From contig RCSS01000252.1 of assembly GCA_004000155.1 (NCBI GenBank), forward strand, positions 1 to 23,426: 23,426 nt of DNA. The letters are read 5' to 3'. The stretch's first letter is position 1; every line of letters starts with the position of its first letter. Source of the DNA: Tubulinosema ratisbonensis (taxonomy: Eukaryota > Microsporidia > Tubulinosematidae). Position numbers and translations under genes: made by a program. Positions 15,713-23,426 of the stretch are shown here, piece after piece. The notes below the pieces were generated by a model, which searched no databases, had not been told where the DNA came from, and saw only the letters and a program-made list of their open reading frames with translations.

Positions 15713-17437
15713 ATGGAAGGGGTACATGAACTAATTTACCAAAACTTATACTTGTTAAATAAAAAGAAAGAAATCTTAAAAAACTTAAACGGAAAAATAG
15801 AAAGTAATTCTATGGTTGCTATACTTGGACCTAGTGGAGCAGGTAAAAGCTCTTTTTTGAATTCATTGGCGGGCAGAATACCAAGCAATTTGACTCTTTA
15901 TAGCGATATTTATATTAATGGATATAGCAGAGAAGAAGTTAATTGGGCTAATCTCATTGGTTATGTTGAACAAGATTTTCATGCTTACGAGCAGCAAAGT
16001 GTTGCAGAAACATTTAATTTTATTGCTGAATTGAAAGGAATAGGAAGAATAGAAGTAGAAATGTTAATTAGTCAACTAAACTTAAGCACTTGTAAAAACA
16101 CTTATCTTTCAAATCTTTCGGGTGGTCAGAAAAAAAGAGTCAGCATAGGAATAGAATTATTAAACAATCCAAAAATACTATTTTTAGATGAGCCTTTGAG
16201 TGGTTTGGATTCTTTTAATGCAATGAATATCATTGAAATTCTCAGTAAACTTAAAAATGAAAAGAGTATAATTATGACAGTTCATCAACCTTCTTATAAA
16301 ATGTTACAATATTTTGATAAAATTATATTAATAAGTGAAGGGATGCTTGTTTTTGATGGTGAATTGGATGAAGGTATCAGATTTTTTAATGAAAACGGAT
16401 TTTACTGCCCTACTTTTAGCAGTCCATCAGATTTTTTTCTAGAGAATATTAGTATTGATACTCTTAATGAAGACTCAAAAATGAAATCATACCAAAATTT
16501 ATATAAATTAGTGCGAGCGAATGAGATAAAATCATACGAAATAGTTAAAAAGGATCTTAAATTTAGTTCTAACCAAACTAATACCTCAAAAAATTTAGTA
16601 CCACTCATAAAAAGAAACGCAATAAACTTTTTAAGGGACAAAAGGTACATTTTTACCCAATTAGGACAAAAAATTGTTTTTCTAATTCTTTTAGGAAGTA
16701 TGTTTTTTAATTTAGACAATTCATTGCATGCAATCCAATCTATTTCTGGATTAATAATTTTTTTGATTAATAATTCTATGTTTGGGACTTGTGCACCTAT
16801 TTTTAGCACATTTGGGATGGAGAAAAAAATCATTCAAAGAGAAAGAAGAAGTGGTTTGTACAATGGGTTTCATGCTTATGTGTCTAAATTTGTAATAGAG
16901 TACTCATTTATATCTATTACGACCATTTTCTACATTTCTATTTTGTATTGGGTGGTAAAATTAGAAAACAATTTTTGGATTTTTTTATATTTTCTTCTGA
17001 TACAATTGTTAATTTCAACCTTTGCATGTGCTTTTGCTTTAGCTGTAAGTACTTTAACACCGAACCAAAGATTAGCACAAGTATTTGGCTCAATGATTGC
17101 CTTAGTATTCGTTATGAACGGTGGTTTTTATAGCAACATAAACACTACTCCTAAATATGTAAGATGGTTAATTTGGGTTAGTCCGGTTAATTATGCTTAC
17201 AAAGCATCCATGCAAATAATTTTTAAAAACAAAACATTTGTAGGACAAGTGTCAAGGAGTGGCAAACAAGTTTTAGAAGAATTTTCTTTAGAATCGCCCA
17301 GAAATTTTCTATGTGTTTTCATAATTTTCTTGTATAGTTTATTGTTTATGATTATTGGGAGTATCGCTTTACATTATAAAAGTAGGTTAAGTTTCAATTT
17401 AGGTAAAAATAAAAAAGTAGAAAAACAAGTTCAATAA
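15713..17437 (+). CDS. ABCG-family half transporter
   Basis: The 574-residue protein has the reverse order typical of ABCG (White/WBC): the nucleotide-binding domain first, then membrane helices. Walker A GPSGAGKSS is at 39-47, the Q-loop around Q87 (VEQD), signature LSGGQKKR at 135-142, Walker B ILFLDEPLSGLDS at 155-167 and the H-loop VHQPS at 190-194. An ABC-2 membrane domain follows from about 310, with roughly six hydrophobic helices (VFLILLGSMFF, SILYWVV, FLYFLLIQLLI, ALVFVMNGGF, FIIFLYSLLF). As a half transporter it must dimerise, and the ATPase motifs are intact. ABCG proteins commonly move lipids, sterols or drugs. The substrate is not inferable, but microsporidia keep several such genes, plausibly for exchange with the host cell. 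The stop codon lies 5 bp from the convergent Psf2 stop. Confidence 0.92.
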   Translation: MEGVHELIYQNLYLLNKKKEILKNLNGKIESNSMVAILGPSGAGKSSFLNSLAGRIPSNLTLYSDIYINGYSREEVNWANLIGYVEQDFHAYEQQSVAETFNFIAELKGIGRIEVEMLISQLNLSTCKNTYLSNLSGGQKKRVSIGIELLNNPKILFLDEPLSGLDSFNAMNIIEILSKLKNEKSIIMTVHQPSYKMLQYFDKIILISEGMLVFDGELDEGIRFFNENGFYCPTFSSPSDFFLENISIDTLNEDSKMKSYQNLYKLVRANEIKSYEIVKKDLKFSSNQTNTSKNLVPLIKRNAINFLRDKRYIFTQLGQKIVFLILLGSMFFNLDNSLHAIQSISGLIIFLINNSMFGTCAPIFSTFGMEKKIIQRERRSGLYNGFHAYVSKFVIEYSFISITTIFYISILYWVVKLENNFWIFLYFLLIQLLISTFACAFALAVSTLTPNQRLAQVFGSMIALVFVMNGGFYSNINTTPKYVRWLIWVSPVNYAYKASMQIIFKNKTFVGQVSRSGKQVLEEFSLESPRNFLCVFIIFLYSLLFMIIGSIALHYKSRLSFNLGKNKKVEKQVQ

Positions 17438-17442
17438 AATAT

Positions 17443-17952
17443 TTACTCTTCTTTTTTTAAAGAATTAATTAGCTTCATTCCTTTTACAATAAAAGGTTTT
17501 ATTTCATTGTATTCCCAAACAGTCCAATTCTGTGGTTTTAGCACATCGCCATCCAATCCTTTTAATCCATTGATAGTTTTTTGGAATCTTAACTCCCTTA
17601 TTTGTTCAACCAACAATCTAATTAATTTTTTATCTTCTATGTTGTAACAATTGTTAATTAAAATGTCACTCAACTCAAAAAAATAAACATAAATTTTTGA
17701 ATATTCTTCATTTAATTTTTCTTCTTCGATAATCTTTAAAAGATATTCTTGTTTTAGAAAAAAAGGTGCTCTTATTTTGCAAATATCTGAGTTTTTAAGT
17801 GCTAATGCAATAAATACAGGTACTTCTCTTACTTGGTTTGGTGAAAATGCACCTAAATCATATTCACAGAGGGGTATGGATGGTAATTTACCTGTTACTT
17901 CTATTTCAATTTTATCTTCCAGTGCTATATTTACTAATTCAGATGGATTCAT
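17443..17952 (-). CDS. PSF2: GINS complex subunit Psf2
   Basis: The 169-residue protein matches Psf2, one of four GINS subunits that join Cdc45 and MCM2-7 in the replicative CMG helicase. The N-terminal beta part ends in VREVPVFIALALKNSDICKI (41-60), the family's VPLWLAxxLKxxxxCxI signature. The helical part has FFELSDILI (91-99) and the characteristic RLLVEQIRELRFQKTINGL (112-130), corresponding to RxLxxDLxExRxxKxxxGL. The ending VWEYNEIKPFIVKGM (145-159) fits MExNEIRPF. Length is close to the family's (about 185-210), so the protein looks complete. It is a nuclear protein needed for origin firing and fork progression. It is convergent with the ABCG gene, the two stops being only 5 bp apart, so the mRNAs probably overlap. 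Confidence 0.9.
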   Translation of the reverse strand: MNPSELVNIALEDKIEIEVTGKLPSIPLCEYDLGAFSPNQVREVPVFIALALKNSDICKIRAPFFLKQEYLLKIIEEEKLNEEYSKIYVYFFELSDILINNCYNIEDKKLIRLLVEQIRELRFQKTINGLKGLDGDVLKPQNWTVWEYNEIKPFIVKGMKLINSLKKEE

Positions 17953-18130
17953 AATAATTTATTAAAAAATAAAATTTTACTTTAAAAAATAAAATATTTT
18001 AAAAAATAAAATAAAAAATAAAATTTTATAAAAAATTTGAAGTAAAATTTTAAAAAAATAAAAAAATATAATTTAAATAAAATTTGAAATATAATTAAAA
18101 AAATAATATTAAAATATTTTTATGAGTTAT

Positions 18131-20317
18131 TTATTCAAATGACATCCCATTTTTAGACAATCCTAAATATTTCATCTCTCCATAACTCATTTTATCACCA
18201 TTCTCAATAACATAATTATCATCCTCTTCAATAACATACTCCAACTTAACCTCTTTCTTCTTAAATTTCTTAGATTTTTTATCAGGTATTTTTACTAACT
18301 CAGTGTCAAACCTTGATCTCTTTTCATTGACTTGAAATTTCTTTTCTACCAAATTTAAATCTTTGTCTAAAATAAAAATACCATTGTATTTTACTGCTAA
18401 AGTTATAAAACTTATAAACTGATAACAGAACCAATAATTGTAAAATAAAAGAGCACCCATAAGTTTAATAGGATCAGTCTTTTTAAATGAGTTTAATACT
18501 GAAATAACAGCACATTCACCTCCTACACCTAAAAAACTTCTACCCAAACAAGCTCCCATTTTTATTCCTACGTTATCATCTCTCACCAAACAAAGTCTAT
18601 TAATTTTCTCAACTATCCTCTTATAATTTTTAATATAGTGACTGTTACTTTGACAGAGTAACATTCCCATGCCAATACAACTTTGTTGTACCACCAAATT
18701 ATGTCCTTCGTACATCATCACTTCTAATGTATCAATCACTTGTAAATATTTTTCATTCTGGTAATATTCATGAGACTTACCACTTAAAAATAATCCTAAG
18801 GTAATAGCCACTGCTCCTCTTACCCTAGGACAATAATTCATTCCTACTAGAATAAGTAATTCCATTAATAAATCATCATCCTCACTACAAATCATTCCTA
18901 CTGCAAAAACAGCACCTCTTCTAACATCCTCATCAACATCTGAGCACATTGGTATTATTTTTTCGAGAACATCTAAATCACCTGTACCCATAAATGCTGA
19001 ACCAACAATCAAAGTAGCACAATACCTTTGAATTGAACAATTATTTTTTAACATTTTTAAAAGATCTTTGTCTTTGCTTCCCATGTTTACTAAACTCAAA
19101 GCTAATCCTGCATTTCTTTTTAATCTGTCATGCTTGTTTGTAAAATATTCACTCAAGTATTTTATGGTTTCTTCATTTTTAATTCCTAAATTTATCATTC
19201 CTAACGAAATGAGCCCTGCTTCTTTAACGTATGAATCATTAACATCTACACACCCAGTTTTGTCTAATTTATCCATAACCGTCTTTTCTAAGTTAAAATT
19301 CTCAGATTGTTTCTTTCCAACACAATTCAAACCTATTCCTAACATTGCACCATAAACTAATTCTCCTTTTAAAGCATCGTCATTCAAAAAATTACTCACA
19401 AATTCTCTGTCATCAGAATTACACTGACGAATTAATCCTAAACAAAACAAAGCTCCACCATTTTTAAGATCAGAATCAGAAGGGAAAAATTCTTTTAAAA
19501 GTGTATAAGGATCCCCAACATAATTAGCATGAATCATACCAAGCAAAGTAATACCAATATATTTATTCCAAGAAGGAACTTCTAAAATATTTTTAGTTTC
19601 TCTATAAACTGAGTCATTAGATGTTCCTAAATTAAAAATACCATTCATTAACATAGCATTAAATTTGTTGTTGTATTTGTTTAAACTTCTTAAAACATTG
19701 AAATCTGTTCTGTTATTTTTTAACAAAAATTTCAAATACAAATTTTTGTAAAAAGCGCTGTTCAATAATTCAGCTAATTTAGGTTCTTCTTTAAAAATCT
19801 CTGCTAGTTCATTCCTAATAAATGGATATGATTCATAAACATAGTACATTAATTCATGACTCATTGGATATTCAATCTTCTTAACGAATTCATAAAACTC
19901 ATTTAATTTTCTTTCTTTCAATAAAGAATCTGTTTTTACAAAAATATTTTCATCTTCTTTTTCAATTTTACAATTTTTTTCTGTGAGGTACAAAAAATCA
20001 TCAGAGTTTTCTTTTTTTCCCAAAAATTCATGTATAAATGATTTATAAGAATCATAATCTTTAAAAATATGGTAAAGAATTCTTTTAGAAAAGAAAGAAT
20101 TGTCGTTTACAAAATGTTCTTTGTTATTTATAACCAGTTCTATGGCTGTTTTGTAATCCTGAATTGAAAAATAAATTTTAGCTAAAGCTATGCATCCTTC
20201 AGGGCTGTCTCTTAAGTGTTGTAAATTTGGTAGGTGTGATGATAAGTTTACAGTGTAAAATTGGTTTATAAAATTTAAAAGGTCTTTTTCTTTGGTAGGT
20301 AAAGTATCAATAATCAT
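18131..20317 (-). CDS. RPN2: 26S proteasome regulatory subunit Rpn2 (PSMD1)
   Basis: The 728-residue protein is Rpn2, a base scaffold of the 19S regulatory particle that holds receptors and positions substrates. The N-terminal 1-240 is helical. From about 250 to 605 it has proteasome/cyclosome (PC) repeats with alternating G and A patterns, for example AGLISLGMINLG (367-378), AGLALSLVNMGS (403-414), VRRGAVFAVGMI (465-476) and VRGAVAITLGLFLSG (499-513). FYNYWFCYQFISF (625-637) matches the Rpn2 NYWYWFPLSHFLS region that follows the repeats and argues against the paralogue Rpn1. A lysine-rich segment (KKSKKFKKKE) comes near the C-terminus. Fungal and animal Rpn2 have about 950 residues, so acidic linkers are lost. 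A CCC just upstream supports the start. Confidence 0.93.
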   Translation of the reverse strand: MIIDTLPTKEKDLLNFINQFYTVNLSSHLPNLQHLRDSPEGCIALAKIYFSIQDYKTAIELVINNKEHFVNDNSFFSKRILYHIFKDYDSYKSFIHEFLGKKENSDDFLYLTEKNCKIEKEDENIFVKTDSLLKERKLNEFYEFVKKIEYPMSHELMYYVYESYPFIRNELAEIFKEEPKLAELLNSAFYKNLYLKFLLKNNRTDFNVLRSLNKYNNKFNAMLMNGIFNLGTSNDSVYRETKNILEVPSWNKYIGITLLGMIHANYVGDPYTLLKEFFPSDSDLKNGGALFCLGLIRQCNSDDREFVSNFLNDDALKGELVYGAMLGIGLNCVGKKQSENFNLEKTVMDKLDKTGCVDVNDSYVKEAGLISLGMINLGIKNEETIKYLSEYFTNKHDRLKRNAGLALSLVNMGSKDKDLLKMLKNNCSIQRYCATLIVGSAFMGTGDLDVLEKIIPMCSDVDEDVRRGAVFAVGMICSEDDDLLMELLILVGMNYCPRVRGAVAITLGLFLSGKSHEYYQNEKYLQVIDTLEVMMYEGHNLVVQQSCIGMGMLLCQSNSHYIKNYKRIVEKINRLCLVRDDNVGIKMGACLGRSFLGVGGECAVISVLNSFKKTDPIKLMGALLFYNYWFCYQFISFITLAVKYNGIFILDKDLNLVEKKFQVNEKRSRFDTELVKIPDKKSKKFKKKEVKLEYVIEEDDNYVIENGDKMSYGEMKYLGLSKNGMSFE

Positions 20318-20319
20318 AA

Positions 20320-20322
20320 GGG
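20320..20322 (-). promoter_or_regulatory. CCC start-proximal signal of RPN2
   Basis: On the minus strand CCC lies 2 nt before the RPN2 ATG (CCCTTATG). It is an isolated C run in an A/T-rich leader. Confidence 0.55.
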
Positions 20323-20543
20323 TAAATATTTTTTCTTTATAAATAAATAAAATATAAAATAATATTTTTGTAAATAAAAATTGAATTTTAGGGTTATAGT
20401 AAATAAAAATAAAATATTTATTAAATGTATATAAATTTCATAGAATTTAGTGTCAAGAAAGTATTTTAAATGGTTTACAAATATTTTATAAAAAAAATAC
20501 ACATTTAATAAAAAAATGTTCTTAANNTTAACAAATAAATTAT

Positions 20544-21218
20544 TTACTCTTCAATGTTTCTAATTTTTTTAAGTCCTCTTGCTATCCCAACAATATGTTC
20601 TACTGTCTCTTCTTTCGTCAAATCAGTATTGTCCAGCAAAAAAGAATCTTCAGGCATCTTTAATGGTGCTATTTCTCTTGAAGAATCAATGTCATCCCTT
20701 TCTTTTATGCTCTCATAAACCTCACTAAAACTTAAGTTACTTATTTGTTCCAATCTCCTTAGAGCTCTTATGTCTAAAGAAGCTGTCAAAAAAATTTTAA
20801 CATCTGCATGAGGTAAAACAACTGTCCCAATGTCTCTGCCTTCTACCACCAATCCAACTCCACTTGTAGCAAAATCAAGCAAGATTTCTTTAGTTTTGTT
20901 TCTAATATGACCAATCTTAGCCACTTCTGGAACATTAGCATCAATCTGTGATGTTTTAAGCTGAGCTGTGACATCTTCATCATCTAAAAAAACAGTGTTA
21001 CCTTTGTTTTTTATGTTGATTTCATTTACAAATTTTACTATTTCTTTGGAATTGTAGTCTTTATTAATCAAATTATTGTTAATTAATGCAAGTGTAATCG
21101 CTCTGTAAGAGTAACCTGAGTTGTAATGTATCAGGTTTAATCGTTTTGCTACTAATTTAGCTGTATCTGTCTTACCAGCACCTGCTGGTCCATCAATTGT
21201 GATGATGATATTTTTCAT
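20544..21218 (-). CDS. cmk: Bacterial-type cytidylate kinase (CMP/dCMP kinase)
   Basis: The 224-residue protein is a full-length match to bacterial Cmk (about 225), which phosphorylates CMP and dCMP to diphosphates with ATP. Key sites are the P-loop GPAGAGKT (10-17), YNSGYSYRA (32-40, the CMP-side motif), a CMP-binding insert with DDEDVTAQLKT (79-89), VVEGRDIGTVVLPHA (124-138) and lid RDDIDSSREIAPLK (174-187), in which R174, D178 and R181 correspond to the conserved R, D and R. Eukaryotes normally use the unrelated UMP/CMP kinase type without the DIGT motif or this insert, so a bacterial origin by horizontal transfer is likely. It may serve pyrimidine salvage in a parasite that imports nucleotides. 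No signal or mitosome sequence is evident. Base composition matches its neighbours. Confidence 0.93.
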   Translation of the reverse strand: MKNIIITIDGPAGAGKTDTAKLVAKRLNLIHYNSGYSYRAITLALINNNLINKDYNSKEIVKFVNEINIKNKGNTVFLDDEDVTAQLKTSQIDANVPEVAKIGHIRNKTKEILLDFATSGVGLVVEGRDIGTVVLPHADVKIFLTASLDIRALRRLEQISNLSFSEVYESIKERDDIDSSREIAPLKMPEDSFLLDNTDLTKEETVEHIVGIARGLKKIRNIEE

Positions 21219-21533
21219 TTTGGATTAATTTATTTTTTAAAAATAAATGATTTTTATTTTAATTTATTTTTTTCTTAATTTGTTCTTTTTTTAATCAAAG
21301 ATCAACCAAAAATAAATTAAAAGAATATTCTTTGAATAAATTTATTTTATTTTAACCAATAAATTTGAAAAAATCTCTAAAAATAGTTCAATTTAGTTTT
21401 AAGAATATTCTTTTAATTTGCTTTTCGTAAATAAATGATTTATTAAAAAAATGATTGGTTAAAATAAAAAATTTTAAAACCAACCAATCAAAGTTTTTTA
21501 TTTAAAAAATAAACAACAGAGAACATCAAAACC
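21219..21533. promoter_or_regulatory. Divergent promoter region with an inverted CCAAT-containing repeat
   Basis: This spacer separates the divergent cmk gene and the 589-residue protein gene. TTTTATTTTAACCAAT at 21345-21360 is the exact reverse complement of ATTGGTTAAAATAAAA at 21454-21469. A further AACCAACCAATCA follows at about 21478, which can pair with TGATTGGTT at 21452-21460. AAGAATATTCTTT also occurs twice, near 21321 and 21401. The symmetric layout would suit a shared two-way control region, but no binding factor can be named. Confidence 0.5.
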
Positions 21534-23303
21534 ATGGAAGAGNNNAGNCCTAAGAAAAAGAGTTTTAGCTTAAATGAACATTCACCTATAAAAGAAGAAA
21601 TAAAAACATGTATGGAGTACATAGGCACAGTGCTTAGAGATAGTCCTAAGAAAAGAGTAAGAAAATGTAGGCTTTGTGACACTAAGCTAGAACTAAACAC
21701 CTTGTCAGACTTATTCAAATATTACGGCGCAGCAATAAACTGTGCGTGTAATCACACTGACTCTGTAGAGATTGATTCTTTCAAAGTATTTTACCTGGAA
21801 ACTTATTTATTAAGTTTTATTGATATTGAAGTGGTTTACTCGGTTGATAAATGTTTGTCAAAGAAAAAAGAACCACCTTCCAAAGAGAAACTTTTAGCTG
21901 AGATTTTAGCAAAGGATTACGCTCTGACAGCTAAAGAGCCAAAAATTAAGTTTTTTATCAGAAAAGATATTGAGTCTCTTTTGTACGTACTTTATGACAC
22001 AAGTAATGTGGTAGACACAGCTATGTTATTGTATATGCTGTTTATGAGAGAAGAAACTAAAAGGTATTTTGAACTGTTAAGAGAAATTGATATTAAAACA
22101 ATGGAATCTTATAAATTAGGTATACTTTTAAAATTAGAGGAAGAGAATGTGGATGAGGTTGATGAATTGTATTTAAAAGTGAAAGAGAATTTTGATGATT
22201 TAGTTTTTAGGGTTAAAAAATATAAATCAGCGATAGTTTTAGACCCCTTTACTTTTTTTAAAAGTAAGGAAGAAAGCGAAGAAATCAAAAAATATTTACA
22301 AAGAAAGAACTTTTTTGATAAAAAGAATGACATTGTTCCTAAAGGATTGGATTTAGAAAAGATGTCACTTTCTTCTGATAATTTTATAATTGAGAATGAA
22401 GAACTTAATGAATGTAAGAAAAACATTTATGGTTCAAAATTTTATAAAAAATATTTGCTGACAGGAATGAACAAAGAAATTAAAGAATTTTCTGATTTTG
22501 ATAATTGGATGCAGGAGCAAATTAAGAGACTAAATTGGAGAGACTGTATTTCTATGTGGTCAAGTAACAGAAATTATGATAGTAAATTAGTAGACACAGC
22601 TATGATTGATGTATGTTCAGTTAACAAAAAGTTTAGGGAAGGATGGAATATTTTTACGAACGAATATACTGAAAAGAATGCATGTTTGCAGTGCGCAGCT
22701 AATCTTTGCTTGAATGCTTTAGAAAATACTGGAAATGAAATGTGGATTAGCAGGTTATCAGGTGTTGTTAAGACAGTTTCTGAGCTAAAATTAGAGAAAG
22801 AGTGTTGTGAGATAGCAAGTAATTCTGTACCAATCATTTGTGCGATCTCAGAAGAAAAAAGAACATGCGTTATGAAAACAATAATTGATAACTCTCTTGA
22901 CATGGCAGAGAGTGACCAAGTAATATGTTTTATTTTAGAAACATTATTAAGAATAGCCACCAGGTGTAAATCAGTTGATACGTGTCAGCTGTGTATCACT
23001 TATTCTGATAAATTTTATGATATTTGGAAAAAGCACCGAAGAGGATTTTTCTTTACAAACAGAGGTAAGTACGATGAGGATATTCTTTGCATAATGCTTG
23101 GTTTGTGTACTGAAACACAAAATTGCAGTAAATTTTACCAAGTGTGCTGTGATGTAAAGAAATTTGACCCAGAAATTGATTATGACACAAAAATAAGATT
23201 ACAAAATTTTCATGACAAATACCACACTGATTGCAAAATTTCACAAAGTTTACTTAAAAATTCTAAAGAATTGATAAAGCACTACATAAAATACAAGAAG
23301 TAA
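21534..23303 (+). CDS. Large helical Cys-containing protein of unknown function
   Basis: The 589-residue protein is not recognised. Residues 1-43 are basic and contain N-derived unknown residues; the sequence there (SPKKRVRK) looks like a nuclear localisation type signal. A possible zinc site follows: C45-x2-C48 ... C70-x-C72 (CRLC, CACNH). The middle is acidic and helical. From about 345 it becomes a series of Cys-rich helix pairs, for example VDTAMIDVCSVNKKFREGW, resembling helical-hairpin (PPR- or TPR-like) repeats, though no clean consensus is seen. The C-terminus is lysine-rich (KHYIKYKK). The frame is continuous and codon usage fits real genes. It might be an RNA- or protein-binding scaffold, which is inference only. 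It is divergent from cmk. Confidence 0.75.
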   Translation: MEEXXPKKKSFSLNEHSPIKEEIKTCMEYIGTVLRDSPKKRVRKCRLCDTKLELNTLSDLFKYYGAAINCACNHTDSVEIDSFKVFYLETYLLSFIDIEVVYSVDKCLSKKKEPPSKEKLLAEILAKDYALTAKEPKIKFFIRKDIESLLYVLYDTSNVVDTAMLLYMLFMREETKRYFELLREIDIKTMESYKLGILLKLEEENVDEVDELYLKVKENFDDLVFRVKKYKSAIVLDPFTFFKSKEESEEIKKYLQRKNFFDKKNDIVPKGLDLEKMSLSSDNFIIENEELNECKKNIYGSKFYKKYLLTGMNKEIKEFSDFDNWMQEQIKRLNWRDCISMWSSNRNYDSKLVDTAMIDVCSVNKKFREGWNIFTNEYTEKNACLQCAANLCLNALENTGNEMWISRLSGVVKTVSELKLEKECCEIASNSVPIICAISEEKRTCVMKTIIDNSLDMAESDQVICFILETLLRIATRCKSVDTCQLCITYSDKFYDIWKKHRRGFFFTNRGKYDEDILCIMLGLCTETQNCSKFYQVCCDVKKFDPEIDYDTKIRLQNFHDKYHTDCKISQSLLKNSKELIKHYIKYKK

Positions 23304-23349
23304 ATTAAAGTCAAAGTAAAAAAATAATTTTTTTATTTTAAATAATTTT

Positions 23350-23426
23350 TTATTTTTTTTCTTCCTCTTTTTTCTTTTCTTCTTCTATTTTTTGTTGCTG
23401 TTGTTGGTTTATTATAATAACATTTC
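23350..23426 (-). CDS. C-terminal tail of a gene continuing past the right edge (partial)
   Basis: On the minus strand a frame enters from the window edge and stops at TAA 23352-23350. Its 25 or so residues are VIIINQQQQQKIEEEKKK followed by Glu/Lys, a charged coiled-coil-like tail of the sort found at protein C-termini. A CAACAACAGCAACAA run encodes the glutamines. It would be convergent with the gene ending at 23303. Another frame is also open here, so the assignment is tentative. Confidence 0.4.
   Translation of the reverse strand, partial: NVIIINQQQQQKIEEEKKKEEEKK

Noticed and set aside
20314..20502. 62-codon minus-strand ORF upstream of RPN2
   Set aside because: Composed nearly only of Phe, Ile, Lys, Tyr, Leu and Asn, as expected of A/T-rich noise, and it overlaps the RPN2 start and its CCC signal.
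22109..22960. Minus-strand ORFs within the 589-residue gene
   Set aside because: Antisense shadows; the plus-strand frame is continuous and better balanced.

Overview
The window looks like a draft contig from a microsporidian (fungus-related intracellular parasite) nuclear genome. The base composition is extremely AT-rich, and the intergenic DNA is mostly runs of A and T with a few N positions. Genes are short and intronless as far as I can see, and several are clearly eukaryotic but shorter than their animal or yeast counterparts (Rad3/XPD, Rpn2, Psf2, Rrp40, Nep1, PDCD5). Five genes carry a CCC trinucleotide within about 10 nt of the start codon, a known microsporidian start-proximal signal. 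A bacterial-type cytidylate kinase adds a probable horizontal transfer. Coding sequence covers roughly 64 percent, so this is not one of the most compact microsporidia. I cannot name the genus.

Layout. 1-1016: AT-rich DNA with an ORF fragment at the left edge, a short tandem repeat and a perfect 48-bp palindrome. 1017-2134: PDCD5-like protein and a RING-H2 protein (+). 2418-4613: Rad3/XPD helicase (-). 4614-5987: long gene-poor stretch with a 45-bp tandem repeat and an unexplained GC-richer island. 5988-7373: Tra2-like RRM protein with WG/GW motifs and a tandem Arg/Asp repeat (+). 7684-10423: a minus-strand block with a tail-anchored small protein, exosome Rrp40, the C-terminal endonuclease domain of a PMS1-type MutL, and Nep1. 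10424-13894: gene-poor, with a putative secreted protein, a 52-residue ORF and a decayed tyrosine recombinase. 13895-17952: Exo84-like exocyst subunit (-), ABCG transporter (+) and GINS Psf2 (-). 18131-21218: proteasome Rpn2 (-) and cytidylate kinase (-). 21534-23303: a large unrecognised helical, Cys-containing protein (+). The right edge holds the tail of a convergent gene.

Most genes are conserved housekeeping functions: TFIIH/repair, mismatch repair, replication, RNA exosome, ribosome biogenesis, proteasome and exocytosis. They do not form an operon-like pathway. No single novel multi-gene system is evident. The most interesting items are the WG/GW plus Tra2-RRM protein, the free-standing PMS1 endonuclease domain, the Nep1 homologue without its SAM-binding loop, the bacterial Cmk, the tyrosine-recombinase relic, and the palindromic and inverted-repeat structures in intergenic DNA. 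No tRNA, rRNA or CRISPR array was recognised.
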